From positions 1 to 60,350 of IMG/VR virus record IMGVR_UViG_3300007735_000768: a DNA stretch of 60,350 nucleotides. One strand, given 5' to 3'. The position numbers and the translations under genes were made by a program. Of this stretch, positions 1-7,052 are shown one piece after another (position 1 is the stretch's first letter; every line of letters starts with the position of its first letter). Origin of the DNA: a virus. The notes beneath the pieces were generated by a model. The model saw nothing but the letters and a program-made list of their open reading frames with translations. It ran no database searches and was not told the origin of the DNA.

Positions 1-127
1 GAAAAGATCGAGGAACTACGCGCCAAGTTAACTAAATTAGAAATGGAGTCATGATCATGAGAATGGAAGCAAAATTCATTAGACGCAGACGAGTCGTCTT
101 TGCCATTGTGGTAATGATGATCACCGC
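1..127. repeat. Left copy of 127-bp terminal direct repeat (assembly overlap of a circular genome)
   Basis: These bases are identical to the last 127 bases of the window (60224-60350). The repeat cuts through the end of one gene and the start of the next, and both reading frames continue normally across the join. It is therefore best read as the same locus seen twice in a circular sequence, not as a functional repeat. 127 is also a common assembler k-mer length. Unique length is 60,223 bp. Confidence 0.93.
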
Positions 128-242
128 AATGTTCACCTACGCAACACGAGATGTCTGCTATGTCGGACAACCCGAAGGCAACATGTTCGGTTATGGAAGT
201 TGCACGCAGATGATTGATCGAGTGATTGAGGAAGGAAAGTAA
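57..242 (+). CDS. Small membrane-anchored protein of unknown function
   Basis: About 61 residues. A basic stretch (FIRRRRVV) is followed by one hydrophobic segment (FAIVVMMITAMFTYA), giving a single N-terminal membrane anchor with a short tail holding two cysteines. ATG at 51 overlaps the stop of the preceding gene (seen at 60275-60277) as ATGA. ATG at 57 sits 8 bases after GGAG (45-48) and is the better-spaced start. The first part of the gene is repeated at the right end of the window because the genome is circular. I do not recognise a family. Confidence 0.7.
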   Translation: MRMEAKFIRRRRVVFAIVVMMITAMFTYATRDVCYVGQPEGNMFGYGSCTQMIDRVIEEGK

Positions 243-476
243 ATGGGAAAGACGAAACCACGCGTCTTGCTAGTCGAATTGACGGAACAGCAATTCATGG
301 CATTGGCAACTGCGGCAGACAAGTATGAAATCGAGTGCGACGATAATTTAGGCAACTTAGATGAGAATGACCCAACCGATCATAAAGATTTAAAGCAATG
401 GTCTGAAACTAAAGACAACATCAATGATGGTTGGATTGCAATTCGCAACGCATGGCACAAAGCAGGTGCAGTATGA
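243..476 (+). CDS. Hypothetical early protein, 77 aa
   Basis: The ATG follows the previous stop directly (TAAATG), behind a GGAAAG ribosome site, so it is translated with its neighbour. The protein is soluble and acidic in the middle (a run rich in D, E and N around residues 35-55), with one Cys and no motif I recognise. It ends inside an ATGA overlap with the next small gene. Confidence 0.7.
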   Translation: MGKTKPRVLLVELTEQQFMALATAADKYEIECDDNLGNLDENDPTDHKDLKQWSETKDNINDGWIAIRNAWHKAGAV

Positions 477-589
477 CCCTTCTACTGGTGCTTACAGGGG
501 CGATCGTTGCGGGGCTGGGTGTTTATGTGGTCTACCACGATAGCAAGCATGGATACGACTGCTTCCAACCCGAGAAATGGACAAAATAA
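473..589 (+). CDS. 38-aa single-span membrane protein
   Basis: Starts at an ATGA overlap with the preceding gene, so translational coupling is likely. The first 21 residues (MTLLLVLTGAIVAGLGVYVV) form one transmembrane helix, followed by a short polar tail (HDSKHGYDCFQPEKWTK). Very small phage membrane proteins like this are common in early regions. No specific function is supported. Confidence 0.6.
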   Translation: MTLLLVLTGAIVAGLGVYVVYHDSKHGYDCFQPEKWTK

Positions 590-613
590 CCGCGTGTCAT
601 TGTTTAAATGAAT

Positions 614-643
614 TTGACACAATGCGGGGGTAGTGCTTATACT
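614..643 (+). promoter_or_regulatory. Early promoter, cassette copy 1
   Basis: TTGACA at 614-619 and TATACT at 638-643 with an 18-base spacer, followed by ATAAGTGTAAGG and then the leader CCACGAAGGAG before the next start codon. The same arrangement recurs at six other places in the early region. The -10 lies in a short inverted repeat (CTTATA-C-TATAAG). Confidence 0.75.
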
Positions 644-687
644 ATAAGTGTAAGGAAGTGATCCAACTACCACGAAGGAGAAGTCAA

Positions 688-825
688 ATGGCAAGAAAAC
701 CTTTCACTCAGACTTGTTACGAGTGCGGAATCAAGATCGCTCATGGTGAGCAAATCGTGATCAATGAAAACGGATACTTCGTTGTCTACTGCAAGAACGA
801 AGTTCAGGGAAAGGTGGCGGCATAA
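688..825 (+). CDS. 45-aa cysteine-containing small protein
   Basis: First gene after the promoter at 614-643, preceded by the strong leader CCACGAAGGAG. It contains CYEC near the N-terminus and a third Cys near residue 35, so it may bind a metal as a partial zinc knuckle. Its stop is followed directly by the ATG of the next gene. I do not recognise a family. Confidence 0.65.
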   Translation: MARKPFTQTCYECGIKIAHGEQIVINENGYFVVYCKNEVQGKVAA

Positions 826-1023
826 ATGACTACAAAAGGTTCAGTCAGGTCTGACTTTGCTTATGCAAGAAAGTTAATGCGCATGGCAGAGGAAATGATG
901 AAAGATAAATCGATCACCGATTATTCCGAGTCAAGTGAGATTGGTCAGATCGCTAACGAGATGGTCGCAAGTGTTGGGACTTTCTCCCAATGGGTTTCCG
1001 AACAATACGAAAAGGGGCAATGA
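826..1023 (+). CDS. Hypothetical early protein, 65 aa
   Basis: Starts right after the previous stop (TAAATG) and ends in an ATGA junction with the next gene, so it sits inside a tightly packed operon driven from 614-643. The protein is predicted helical and soluble (ARKLMRMAEEMMKDKS), with no motif I can name. Confidence 0.7.
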   Translation: MTTKGSVRSDFAYARKLMRMAEEMMKDKSITDYSESSEIGQIANEMVASVGTFSQWVSEQYEKGQ

Positions 1024-1025
1024 TC

Positions 1026-1220
1026 ATGAAACCAATGTATGACATCGAAGTAACTCCTATGGACGGCAATGCTTATTCGATCATGGGCGCAGTAAGTAAA
1101 GCGATTCGTCGCGCTGGTGCAACTGATGAACAGATCAAGGAGTATCAGGAGAAAAGCAGAAGCGGTGACTATGACAACTTAATTCGCGTAGCAATGCAGT
1201 ATGTCAACATTTCAATTTGA
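1026..1220 (+). CDS. Hypothetical early protein, 64 aa
   Basis: ATG at 1020 overlaps the previous stop, but ATG at 1026 lies 8 bases after AGGGG and is the better start; both are in frame. Soluble, with a charged helix (DEQIKEYQEKSRSGDYDN). Last gene of the first promoter cassette; the next promoter begins directly after its stop. Confidence 0.65.
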   Translation: MKPMYDIEVTPMDGNAYSIMGAVSKAIRRAGATDEQIKEYQEKSRSGDYDNLIRVAMQYVNISI

Positions 1221-1223
1221 TGG

Positions 1224-1252
1224 TTGCAATAAATTAAGTCAGCACTTATACT
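1224..1252 (+). promoter_or_regulatory. Early promoter, cassette copy 2, with a perfect palindrome over the -10
   Basis: TTGCAA at 1224-1229, a 17-base spacer, TATACT at 1247-1252. The -10 is embedded in a perfect inverted repeat CACTTATA-C-TATAAGTG (1243-1259). This is the cleanest copy of the palindrome and would suit a repressor operator. Confidence 0.75.
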
Positions 1253-1283
1253 ATAAGTGTAAGGACGACGAAAGGAAACCAAA

Positions 1284-1463
1284 ATGGCAAAAGGTCAAGT
1301 AACAGAAGTCAATGGTGTTGTGATCATGGTCAGTCAACATGTCGAGATTGATCAGAAAGTATGTGAACACAAGATCGAGCATTGGGTTCATGAACGCTAC
1401 GAAAGCGGATTGGGCGATGCTTATTGGTGCGGTGACTGTAACGAGTTAATGCAGGTCGGTTAA
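1284..1463 (+). CDS. 59-aa zinc-finger-like small protein
   Basis: Placed behind AAAGGAAACC and the promoter at 1224-1252. The C-terminal half has the pattern CEHKIEHW then WCGDCNEL, a C-H-CxxC arrangement that could bind one zinc ion. No family recognised. One or more small CxxC proteins follow most of the early promoters in this phage. Confidence 0.65.
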   Translation: MAKGQVTEVNGVVIMVSQHVEIDQKVCEHKIEHWVHERYESGLGDAYWCGDCNELMQVG

Positions 1464-1498
1464 TCAAATAAACAACTAAACCACGAAGGAGAACCAAA

Positions 1499-1948
1499 AT
1501 GGCAACAAGATCAACAATTGCAGTAAAGCAAGACGACGGATCAGTTAAGGCAATCTATTGCCACTATGACGGCTACCCAACAGGCGTGGGTGTCTTTTTA
1601 ACTAAGTTTTACAATGGCGCGTTTGAGGCAAACCAAATGATCGAAATGGGCAACATGTCAACGATCGGCGCATCAATTGGCGAGAAGGTCGACTTTGGCA
1701 CTTTTCAAGATTTTGGTAAGCAATGCGTGTTCTACGGACGCGACCGCAAGGAGTCAGGTCAGGAAGCACAAACTTATGGATCAGTAACAGAGTGGGTTGC
1801 ATCGATCGGTGAGGCTTGCGAAAACTACGGATACATTTTTATGAACGGCAAGTGGGTTGCCTACGAGCGCGACTACTCATTCGGAATTGCTGGCACTCGC
1901 AAGATCGGTGCAATGTCTATCAAGATCGAGTTTGAGAAAGTTGCGTAA
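1499..1948 (+). CDS. Conserved phage protein of the MATRSTIA type
   Basis: 149 residues beginning MATRSTIAVKQDDGSVKAI, then a CHYDGYPTGVG motif. I know this N-terminal pattern from a widespread phage/plasmid family of unknown function whose members start MATRSTIA and have a CHWDGY-like box. The central part is rich in aromatic residues and Gly. It has its own CCACGAAGGAG leader. Soluble, no membrane segment. The family call is moderately sure; the function is unknown. Confidence 0.75.
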   Translation: MATRSTIAVKQDDGSVKAIYCHYDGYPTGVGVFLTKFYNGAFEANQMIEMGNMSTIGASIGEKVDFGTFQDFGKQCVFYGRDRKESGQEAQTYGSVTEWVASIGEACENYGYIFMNGKWVAYERDYSFGIAGTRKIGAMSIKIEFEKVA

Positions 1949-1964
1949 ATCATTTGAATAATGG

Positions 1965-1994
1965 TTGCAATTTGTCAGAGGTAGAACTTATGAT
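1965..1994 (+). promoter_or_regulatory. Early promoter, cassette copy 3 (divergent -10)
   Basis: TTGCAA at 1965-1970, an 18-base spacer and TATGAT at 1989-1994, in the same position before a CCACGAAGGAG leader as the other copies. The palindrome over the -10 is degenerate here, which may give this promoter different control. Confidence 0.6.
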
Positions 1995-2047
1995 CGCAGT
2001 ATTCAAATCAACAATGGTTTGAAACCAAAATACCACGAAGGAGAAAC

Positions 2048-3028
2048 ATGTCAGATAACATCGAAATCATCAATGGACAAGGCGCGTTTTATGCGTTCCG
2101 CGATCCAGCATGGCACAAACTTGGCACGATCACCGATGAAGCAAAGTCGGCACAAGAGGCACTTGAAATTGCCAAACTTGATTGGACAGTAGAAAAGTAT
2201 CCAATCTTTACAACCGCACCTGACGGCTCAGTTGTTGAAATCGCAGACAAGTTCGCGACAGGTCGAGTTCACAAGGAGATCGGATTCTCCACACTAGGCG
2301 TTGTAGGTAACTACTACGAACCAGTTCAAAATATCGATTCATTTTCAATCTGCGACAACCTAATGTTTGAAGGCGGGTTGGGATTCGAAACTGCTGGATC
2401 ACTTGATCATGGCAAGCGCGTGTTCGTATCAATGAAAGTGCCAAAGCAAGTCGTGATTGGCAATAACAATGATGCGGTCAACCTATTCATGATGGTCACA
2501 AACTCGCACGATGGTTCAAGCCCACTAACAATGGCGGTAACACCAGTTCGACCAGTTTGTGCAAACACAGTAAAACTTGCCTTAGATAAGGCGGTTTCAA
2601 CATACAAAGTGCGCCACACAAAGAACGCGCAAGGTCGAGTAGAAGATGCAAAGCAAGCATTGGGCATCACCTACAACTACTTCGATGAGTTCTCAGTTTG
2701 GGCAAATCGTCTTTACGATCAAGAAATGAGCAAAGGCGAGTATGTGAACTTCGTTAAGGCATTACTTCCAAAGCCCGAAGAAACTGAATTGAACAAGCGC
2801 ACGATCGAGATTTGGGAAAACAAGTTCACCGATATTGTGAAGTTGTGGGATGCACCTACACAGGACAATATTCGAGGAACAGCGTGGGCGGCGTATAACT
2901 CAGTTGTTGAGTATGAGGATTGGTTCTCACCGATTCGTGGCAAGGATGAAGATGTCCGACGCGCTCAACGCATTATCGAAGGCACAAACCAAGGTCTAAA
3001 AGACAAGGCGTTTGCGCTACTTTCATAA
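2048..3028 (+). CDS. DUF932-family phage/plasmid-like protein
   Basis: 326 residues matching the DUF932 pattern: an N-terminal PAWHKLG box, a central GNYYEPVQN segment, FETAGSL-GKRVFVSMKV, and PVRPVCANTVKLAL before a helical C-terminal half. DUF932 proteins are common on phages and plasmids and have no settled biochemical role. The start is fixed by the CCACGAAGGAG leader ending 6 bases upstream. A strong hairpin follows the stop. Confidence 0.88.
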   Translation: MSDNIEIINGQGAFYAFRDPAWHKLGTITDEAKSAQEALEIAKLDWTVEKYPIFTTAPDGSVVEIADKFATGRVHKEIGFSTLGVVGNYYEPVQNIDSFSICDNLMFEGGLGFETAGSLDHGKRVFVSMKVPKQVVIGNNNDAVNLFMMVTNSHDGSSPLTMAVTPVRPVCANTVKLALDKAVSTYKVRHTKNAQGRVEDAKQALGITYNYFDEFSVWANRLYDQEMSKGEYVNFVKALLPKPEETELNKRTIEIWENKFTDIVKLWDAPTQDNIRGTAWAAYNSVVEYEDWFSPIRGKDEDVRRAQRIIEGTNQGLKDKAFALLS

Positions 3029-3035
3029 TTAGAAC

Positions 3036-3072
3036 GGGGCGCGAGATCAATTCCCCAAAAGTCTCGCGCCCC
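3036..3072 (+). terminator. Strong GC-rich hairpin downstream of the DUF932 gene
   Basis: GGGGCGCGAGA (3036-3046) pairs with TCTCGCGCCCC (3062-3072) over 11 bp around a 15-base loop. There is no T-tract on the plus strand, so it may be an attenuator or mRNA stabiliser instead of a simple intrinsic terminator. It fills the only sizeable gap between 2048 and 4823. Confidence 0.55.
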
Positions 3073-3102
3073 ACTTAAAACATTAACCACGGATGAGAGG
3101 AA

Positions 3103-3378
3103 ATGCAAGTGGCGGTAATAACTGAAATCAAACGCGACCCGCAGGACAACATTTTGAAGGCATATGTGCCTTTGACCAAAAACGATCTTGAAGAAATTCT
3201 GATCGCAATGAATTACTTTGAACCTGATGCGATGTATCAGTATGAACATGAGTTGGAATATTCGGAACAAATCACCGAAAAGAAATACAGCACATTGATC
3301 GATGCTCGTGAAATTATTTCAGATGCAAAGGACGCAATTGAGGCGGTATTAAACGCGATGGTAGAAGGAAAGATATGA
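3103..3378 (+). CDS. Hypothetical early protein, 91 aa
   Basis: Preceded by GAGAGGAA 3-9 bases before the ATG. Acidic, mostly helical protein with a Tyr/Glu-rich middle (YQYEHELEYSEQ). The stop overlaps the next ATG by 4 bases, so the two are co-translated. No family recognised. Confidence 0.7.
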   Translation: MQVAVITEIKRDPQDNILKAYVPLTKNDLEEILIAMNYFEPDAMYQYEHELEYSEQITEKKYSTLIDAREIISDAKDAIEAVLNAMVEGKI

Positions 3379-3617
3379 TCATAGAAACAACCGAAGTTCA
3401 AGGCGGTTATATCCTCACACACTATGAGATTCCCGATCGCGTTCCATTGCCGATCAATTGGAAAACGATGCGCGACGAGGCACGACTTGAATGGATTCGA
3501 GCAAATGCTACTGACAAGTATGAATTCGCTCGCAAGGTCGATCCTTGGTATATCACCGATGTAGTAGTCCTACCCAATCCCATGCAAGAACCACCAACCA
3601 CGAAGGAGAAAGCATGA
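3375..3617 (+). CDS. Hypothetical early protein, 80 aa
   Basis: Starts in an ATGA overlap and ends in another one. Its last codons contain the CCACGAAGGAG ribosome site of the next gene (encoding the TTKEKA tail), so the leader motif is used within coding sequence too. Soluble; no motif recognised. Confidence 0.7.
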   Translation: MIIETTEVQGGYILTHYEIPDRVPLPINWKTMRDEARLEWIRANATDKYEFARKVDPWYITDVVVLPNPMQEPPTTKEKA

Positions 3618-4108
3618 GCAAGAAAAAGAAAGCAGGTAATCCTGCAAAGCAGTCGATCAAGTGGACACCTTTTGTTCAAGTGACACCGACTCCCAATCCA
3701 AAAGCAAGAGAAACCGATCCCGAAGGTTATGACCAGTTATGGGCTGACTACGATTCGGGAATTACCAAGATGTATCAGAACAGCCTTTATACCTGCCATG
3801 TTCGACAATTGGGCATGCTAGGAATTGAAGGCACTTTATGGATTTCAATTCGTTCCAATGATCGCAAGGCGGTTCGAGATTGGCGACATTTCCAAAAGAT
3901 CAAGAATGAACTTGCAGGAGAAGAACGCGAGGCGTTAGAAATCTATCCAAAAGAATCTGAATTGATCGATGAAGCAAACACTTACCACTTATGGGTTCTT
4001 GCCTCGACCGACACGATGCCTTTTGGGTTTCATGGCGAGCGCAAAGTAGGGTCAGCCGAGGACGCTGAAAAGATCGGTGCTGGTCAACGCGATCTTGATG
4101 AGGAATGA
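3614..4108 (+). CDS. Conserved phage protein (DUF7694-like)
   Basis: 164 residues. Start at the ATG directly after CCACGAAGGAGAAAGC. The segment ISIRSNDRKAVRDWRHFQKIKNE, followed by EREALEIYPKES, IDEANTYHLWV and an MPFGF box, matches a phage family I recall as DUF7694 (DWR-QRIKNE ... ELYPaES ... D-aNqyHLW). The function is unknown. Its lysine-rich N-terminus (MSKKKKAG) could contact nucleic acid, which is inference. Confidence 0.75.
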   Translation: MSKKKKAGNPAKQSIKWTPFVQVTPTPNPKARETDPEGYDQLWADYDSGITKMYQNSLYTCHVRQLGMLGIEGTLWISIRSNDRKAVRDWRHFQKIKNELAGEEREALEIYPKESELIDEANTYHLWVLASTDTMPFGFHGERKVGSAEDAEKIGAGQRDLDEE

Positions 4109-4111
4109 TCA

Positions 4112-4303
4112 ATGGCGACTTTTATGATCAACCACAACCTAAACGAAGAGGCAAGAAAGATCGCTCGACGATATAAAGTCAACCCCGATTTAGTCAACAC
4201 TATTACAATGTCGGTCGATGAAATCGAAATTAACTATATTGAAGAATTCAAAAACGGCGAAACGGGCATTTGTAGCAAAAAAATTTATAGGAGTAACTCA
4301 TGA
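4112..4303 (+). CDS. Hypothetical early protein, 63 aa
   Basis: Short acidic protein with the start following GAGGAATGATCA. It ends in a 4-base overlap with the next gene. Two regions look helical, the first basic (EEARKIARRYKV). No family recognised. Confidence 0.6.
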   Translation: MATFMINHNLNEEARKIARRYKVNPDLVNTITMSVDEIEINYIEEFKNGETGICSKKIYRSNS

Positions 4304-4683
4304 CACAAGACACTCTTGACTTTAACCCTGCGCCACAGATCGTTCATTGCCCATGCTGTCCGTCTCAGAAGGCGAATAGACGGGCGATTGATGCCAATGT
4401 GGTACGAATAGGTAGGCGTAACCCTGAAACCTCTCAGAAGGCGGCACAAGGCGCATTGCCACGATCAGGAACAAAGCGCAGAATCCTTTATGACTTGATT
4501 TATGCGCGAGGCATTGAAGGCATGACTGATCATGAAATTGAACGAGTTACAGGCTGGCATACCAACACCAGTCGATCAACTAGAAACGGGTTGATGAATG
4601 ATGGTTGGATATGGGATTCAAGAGTGCGCCGAAAGACCCCACAAAACCATGATGCCATTGTATGGATAGCGAGGTTGGTTTGA
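4300..4683 (+). CDS. Helix-turn-helix (winged-helix-like) phage protein
   Basis: 127 residues. The N-terminal part holds HCPCCPSQ, a possible zinc knuckle. Residues about 50-110 read as a winged helix: KRRILYDLIYARGIEGMTDHEIERVTG, the recognition-helix-like HTNTSRSTRNGLMNDGWI, then a wing ending in a WIARLV strand. Similar winged-helix proteins are common in phages and are annotated as DNA-binding. Co-translated with both neighbours by 4-base and 1-base overlaps. It probably acts as a small regulator; the target is unknown. Confidence 0.7.
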   Translation: MTQDTLDFNPAPQIVHCPCCPSQKANRRAIDANVVRIGRRNPETSQKAAQGALPRSGTKRRILYDLIYARGIEGMTDHEIERVTGWHTNTSRSTRNGLMNDGWIWDSRVRRKTPQNHDAIVWIARLV

Positions 4684-4823
4684 TGATCGATCGATTTAGA
4701 CGCTGGAAACCATTTGAATGTTCGAATTGTGGCAATGTTGTTCAGATAAAGAGTCGTAGGAATGAAGATTATGACTGCCCTGAATGTGATACCACGCTGA
4801 TACCAACTAAACCCCCGATGTAG
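4683..4823 (+). CDS. 46-aa zinc-ribbon protein
   Basis: The ATG shares one base with the previous stop. CSNCG at residues 13-17 and CPEC at 32-35 form a two-knuckle zinc ribbon, with a basic stretch (KSRRN) between them. Such mini zinc ribbons often bind nucleic acid or RNA polymerase, but nothing here shows which. Confidence 0.7.
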   Translation: MIDRFRRWKPFECSNCGNVVQIKSRRNEDYDCPECDTTLIPTKPPM

Positions 4824-4892
4824 ACACACCCCGTTACTAAATGCGGGTTGAGGTGAGTTGTGTTACTATTTTATTCCAAGGAGGTAAGTTAT

Positions 4893-5213
4893 ATGTCAAT
4901 TTACTCGACAACGGCTCTGCCGTCGCTTGATCTCATTGGTGGCGTTGAAACTCTGCAACGCATTTTATTGCCCCACACAGAAATTGCTAAAATTGCGTGG
5001 GATCAGAAAAACTTGCGAACAGTTGCAGTTCTTGAAACTCATGGTGCGCACAACGCATTTGAAACAATTGTTGACGCAATGAAAGCATTTGAAGCACCAC
5101 TATTTGAATGTAAATCTCTTTCTGATGCAGTTATTCACGCTCAATTGCTTGCTAAAAACAAAAATGTTGTAGATTTCACACCATTTGATTCACAAGACCC
5201 GTATTCACTTTAA
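4893..5213 (+). CDS. Hypothetical protein, 106 aa
   Basis: Start chosen at the ATG seven bases after a near-perfect ribosome site, AAGGAGGT. The sequence is compact alpha/beta with no Cys cluster: VETLQRILLPHTEIAKIAWDQKNLRTVAVLETHG, then KAFEAPLFECKSLSDAV. The very strong ribosome site suggests high expression. No family recognised. Confidence 0.75.
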   Translation: MSIYSTTALPSLDLIGGVETLQRILLPHTEIAKIAWDQKNLRTVAVLETHGAHNAFETIVDAMKAFEAPLFECKSLSDAVIHAQLLAKNKNVVDFTPFDSQDPYSL

Positions 5214-5215
5214 GA

Positions 5216-5330
5216 TCGATGTTACAATTTTGTAGTTCGATTCATCGACACCAAAGCCATTGGTGATCATGTAAGACCTTCAACCCGAAGGCATCTTAGT
5301 CTTTACTTTAACCACGCAAGGTAAAGGTTA
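5216..5330 (+). ncRNA. Candidate structured leader RNA with a possible pseudoknot
   Basis: Consecutive hairpins fill the gap before the muralytic gene. TCGATG (5216-5221) pairs with CATCGA (5243-5248) and encloses the palindrome TACAATTTTGTA (5223-5234). CACCAA (5249-5254) pairs with TTGGTG (5260-5265). TAAGACCTTC (5272-5281) pairs with GAAGG-ca-TCTTA (5287-5298). Finally TTTAC (5302-5306) pairs with GTAAA (5321-5325) while TAACC in its loop (5309-5313) can pair with GGTTA (5326-5330), an H-type pseudoknot. No tRNA fold fits. It may be a riboswitch-like leader; identity unknown. Confidence 0.4.
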
Positions 5331-5354
5331 GGAAACTCCGTCGTTAGGTGAACG

Positions 5355-5801
5355 GTGAAAATCACTAAATATGAACATCCTATTGTCCTTGGAATTATCT
5401 CCGCAGTAATCGGAATCGGTGTTGGCGGTTACTTCGCACAAGAAGAAGTAATTGTGAAAGCCAAACCAATCACAAAGAAAGTCGAATTAGTCGGAACGAC
5501 TCCTGCGAGCGCACGAAAACTCGCATTGAGCAAACTCGACGATTTCGGCTGGACAAAAAAACAATGGACATGCCTCAATCGTATGTGGGGCAAAGAGTCA
5601 GCATGGAATTACAAAGCCGCATCGCCTACAAAGGATCATGGAATCCCTCAAAGGCATATGAGTAAAGATACAAAGGCTGAGATTCATGCGTTTATGTCTG
5701 ATCCCGTTAAACAAATTAACTGGGGGTTAGGTTATATCAAGGCGCGTTATGGAAATCCATGCTCTGCGTGGGAATTTTGGCAAGCCAACCATTGGTATTG
5801 A
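5355..5801 (+). CDS. Membrane-anchored muralytic (transglycosylase-like) protein
   Basis: 148 residues from a GTG start. Residues about 10-30 are one hydrophobic segment (VLGIISAVIGIGVGGYFA), an anchor or signal. The C-terminal half reads WTCLNRMWGKESAWNYKAASPTKDHGIPQ, then INWGLGYIKARYGNPCSAWEF and a final NHWY. This matches the lysozyme-fold transglycosylase domain of many actinobacterial secreted proteins, with Glu in KESAWN as the likely catalytic acid. It probably cuts the glycan strand of peptidoglycan and complements the CHAP endolysin at 44713. The structured RNA directly upstream may regulate it. Confidence 0.82.
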   Translation: MKITKYEHPIVLGIISAVIGIGVGGYFAQEEVIVKAKPITKKVELVGTTPASARKLALSKLDDFGWTKKQWTCLNRMWGKESAWNYKAASPTKDHGIPQRHMSKDTKAEIHAFMSDPVKQINWGLGYIKARYGNPCSAWEFWQANHWY

Positions 5802-5827
5802 TCATCGCCTGAGTTAAACTTCAAGGC

Positions 5828-6388
5828 ATGACAACCATTATCGCAGTTCAAGGCAAAGACGGAGTGCGATTTGGTGCGGATGCACAAGTCACAAGTGGCA
5901 ACGGGCGCATTGCTAGACATGCACAGATGACCAAGATAACTGAACGCGGTCAGTATGTAATTGCAGGATCAGGCGAGTGCGCACCATGCGACATTGCGCA
6001 ACATATTTGGGAACCACCTGTTCCGAAAGCATCTGATCACACCGACCTATATCACTTCATGATCGCAAAAGTTGTGCCGTCATTGAAAGCATGTTTTAAA
6101 GAGCAAGAATACAAATGGTATGAAGAAGATGAGGAAACAAAATTTGCATTTTTAATCGCACTCGGCGGTCAAGTTTTCGAGTTAGCAGACGACATGAGTA
6201 TCTCGCTCGACTCCAATGGTTTCTATGGAGTCGGTTCAGGAAGTAGTTATGCGATAGGTGCATTGTGCGCTGGTGCAACAATTGAAGAAGCATTGAAAAT
6301 CGCCGCACGAAATGATGCCTATACAAGTGCGCCATTTGTATATTATGATCAAAAGACTCGTCCTAAAACCACGAAGGCGGTAAAATAA
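5828..6388 (+). CDS. Proteasome/HslV-like N-terminal-nucleophile hydrolase
   Basis: 186 residues beginning MTTIIAVQGKDGVRFGADAQVTSG. Removal of Met would expose Thr as nucleophile, and the GADAQ Asp and a Lys near residue 36 fit the proteasome beta-subunit active site. Also present: the GSGEC turn and YGVGSGSSYAIGAL followed by AGATIEEALKIAA, which is the canonical proteasome helix. Proteasome-like proteins occur in some actinophages. Proteasomes are typical of many Actinobacteria, so this may act on host proteins or mimic a host subunit. Its spacing to neighbours indicates co-transcription with the muralytic gene. Confidence 0.82.
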   Translation: MTTIIAVQGKDGVRFGADAQVTSGNGRIARHAQMTKITERGQYVIAGSGECAPCDIAQHIWEPPVPKASDHTDLYHFMIAKVVPSLKACFKEQEYKWYEEDEETKFAFLIALGGQVFELADDMSISLDSNGFYGVGSGSSYAIGALCAGATIEEALKIAARNDAYTSAPFVYYDQKTRPKTTKAVK

Positions 6389-6392
6389 GTTT

Positions 6393-6650
6393 ATGGGAAT
6401 AGCATTTGTAACACAGGATGTTGCTCGCTCGATTTATGAATATGCGGGCAAGAATGGTTTGCCTGATTTTAACGAATTGCCCCCGACAGTTCAGATTTCT
6501 TATATTGAAGAAGCAGAAGCGGCGATTAAAACAGTTTGCAAGCATATGGTGTTGCTATCAGGTCAGGTTGATCCGATCGATGTTCGACCATTTGTGCAGT
6601 CGGTGATTCTAGCACTTGCTCATTCACTCGATCCGAGTATCCATGACTGA
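6393..6650 (+). CDS. Hypothetical protein, 85 aa
   Basis: Starts 5 bases after the proteasome-like gene and overlaps the next gene by 8 bases. Mostly helical: ARSIYEYAGKNGLPDFNELPPTVQ, then YIEEAEAAIKTV. Some actinophage small proteins share this look but I cannot name a family. Confidence 0.65.
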   Translation: MGIAFVTQDVARSIYEYAGKNGLPDFNELPPTVQISYIEEAEAAIKTVCKHMVLLSGQVDPIDVRPFVQSVILALAHSLDPSIHD

Positions 6651-6759
6651 TTCAAAAGTTCATCGCTGTAAATGCGGTGAGTGGTTATACGGCGATCAAG
6701 AATGTATTGTTTGCGACATCATTGAAAAGACGCATTCTCCTAAAAAAGCAACCAAATAA
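6643..6759 (+). CDS. 38-aa zinc-ribbon protein
   Basis: ATG overlaps the previous stop by 8 bases. HRCKCGEW and ECIVCD supply a CxC plus CxxC pair for one zinc. The tail is basic (THSPKKATK). Function unknown. Confidence 0.6.
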   Translation: MTDSKVHRCKCGEWLYGDQECIVCDIIEKTHSPKKATK

Positions 6760-6788
6760 GTTACCCTTAACCTACGAGAAGGGTCAAC

Positions 6789-7052
6789 ATGGACGAAGCA
6801 GAGCAAAAACTCAAAGCGGTAAATGATGCTATTCAAGGTCTTGCGACCCTTCTCGCCCCCGAAGGCGCAATGTGTACCACTTGGATATTGATTACCGAAT
6901 GGATAGACAGCGACGGAAATTTCTGGTTTAGTTCTCATACTGAACCCGAACAACCTGTTTGGAAACAGATCGGAATGGTCGACCACGCTAAATCCGTAAT
7001 GAAGCAACGGTATGAAAGCGAAGTAATGCGCAATGATGATGGTGATTTATAG
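6789..7052 (+). CDS. Hypothetical actinophage-type protein, 87 aa
   Basis: Start behind GAGAAGGGTCAAC; a small hairpin (ACCCTT 6763-6768 with AAGGGT 6779-6784) can mask this ribosome site. The core TTWILITEWIDSDGNFWFSSHTEPEQPVWKQIGMVDHA has the look of a small beta-rich actinophage family of unknown role. Overlaps the next gene by 14 bases. Confidence 0.7.
   Translation: MDEAEQKLKAVNDAIQGLATLLAPEGAMCTTWILITEWIDSDGNFWFSSHTEPEQPVWKQIGMVDHAKSVMKQRYESEVMRNDDGDL

Noticed and set aside
1-127. True short terminal repeat or attachment site duplication
   Set aside because: The length of exactly 127 and uninterrupted genes across the join point to assembly closure. No integrase or tRNA is nearby.
5232-5254. 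tRNA-like end (GTTCGATTC followed by ATCGACACCA)
   Set aside because: The T-stem does not pair (TGTAG against CATCG) and there is no anticodon or D-arm of correct spacing upstream. The bases fit the hairpin series described for 5216-5330 better.
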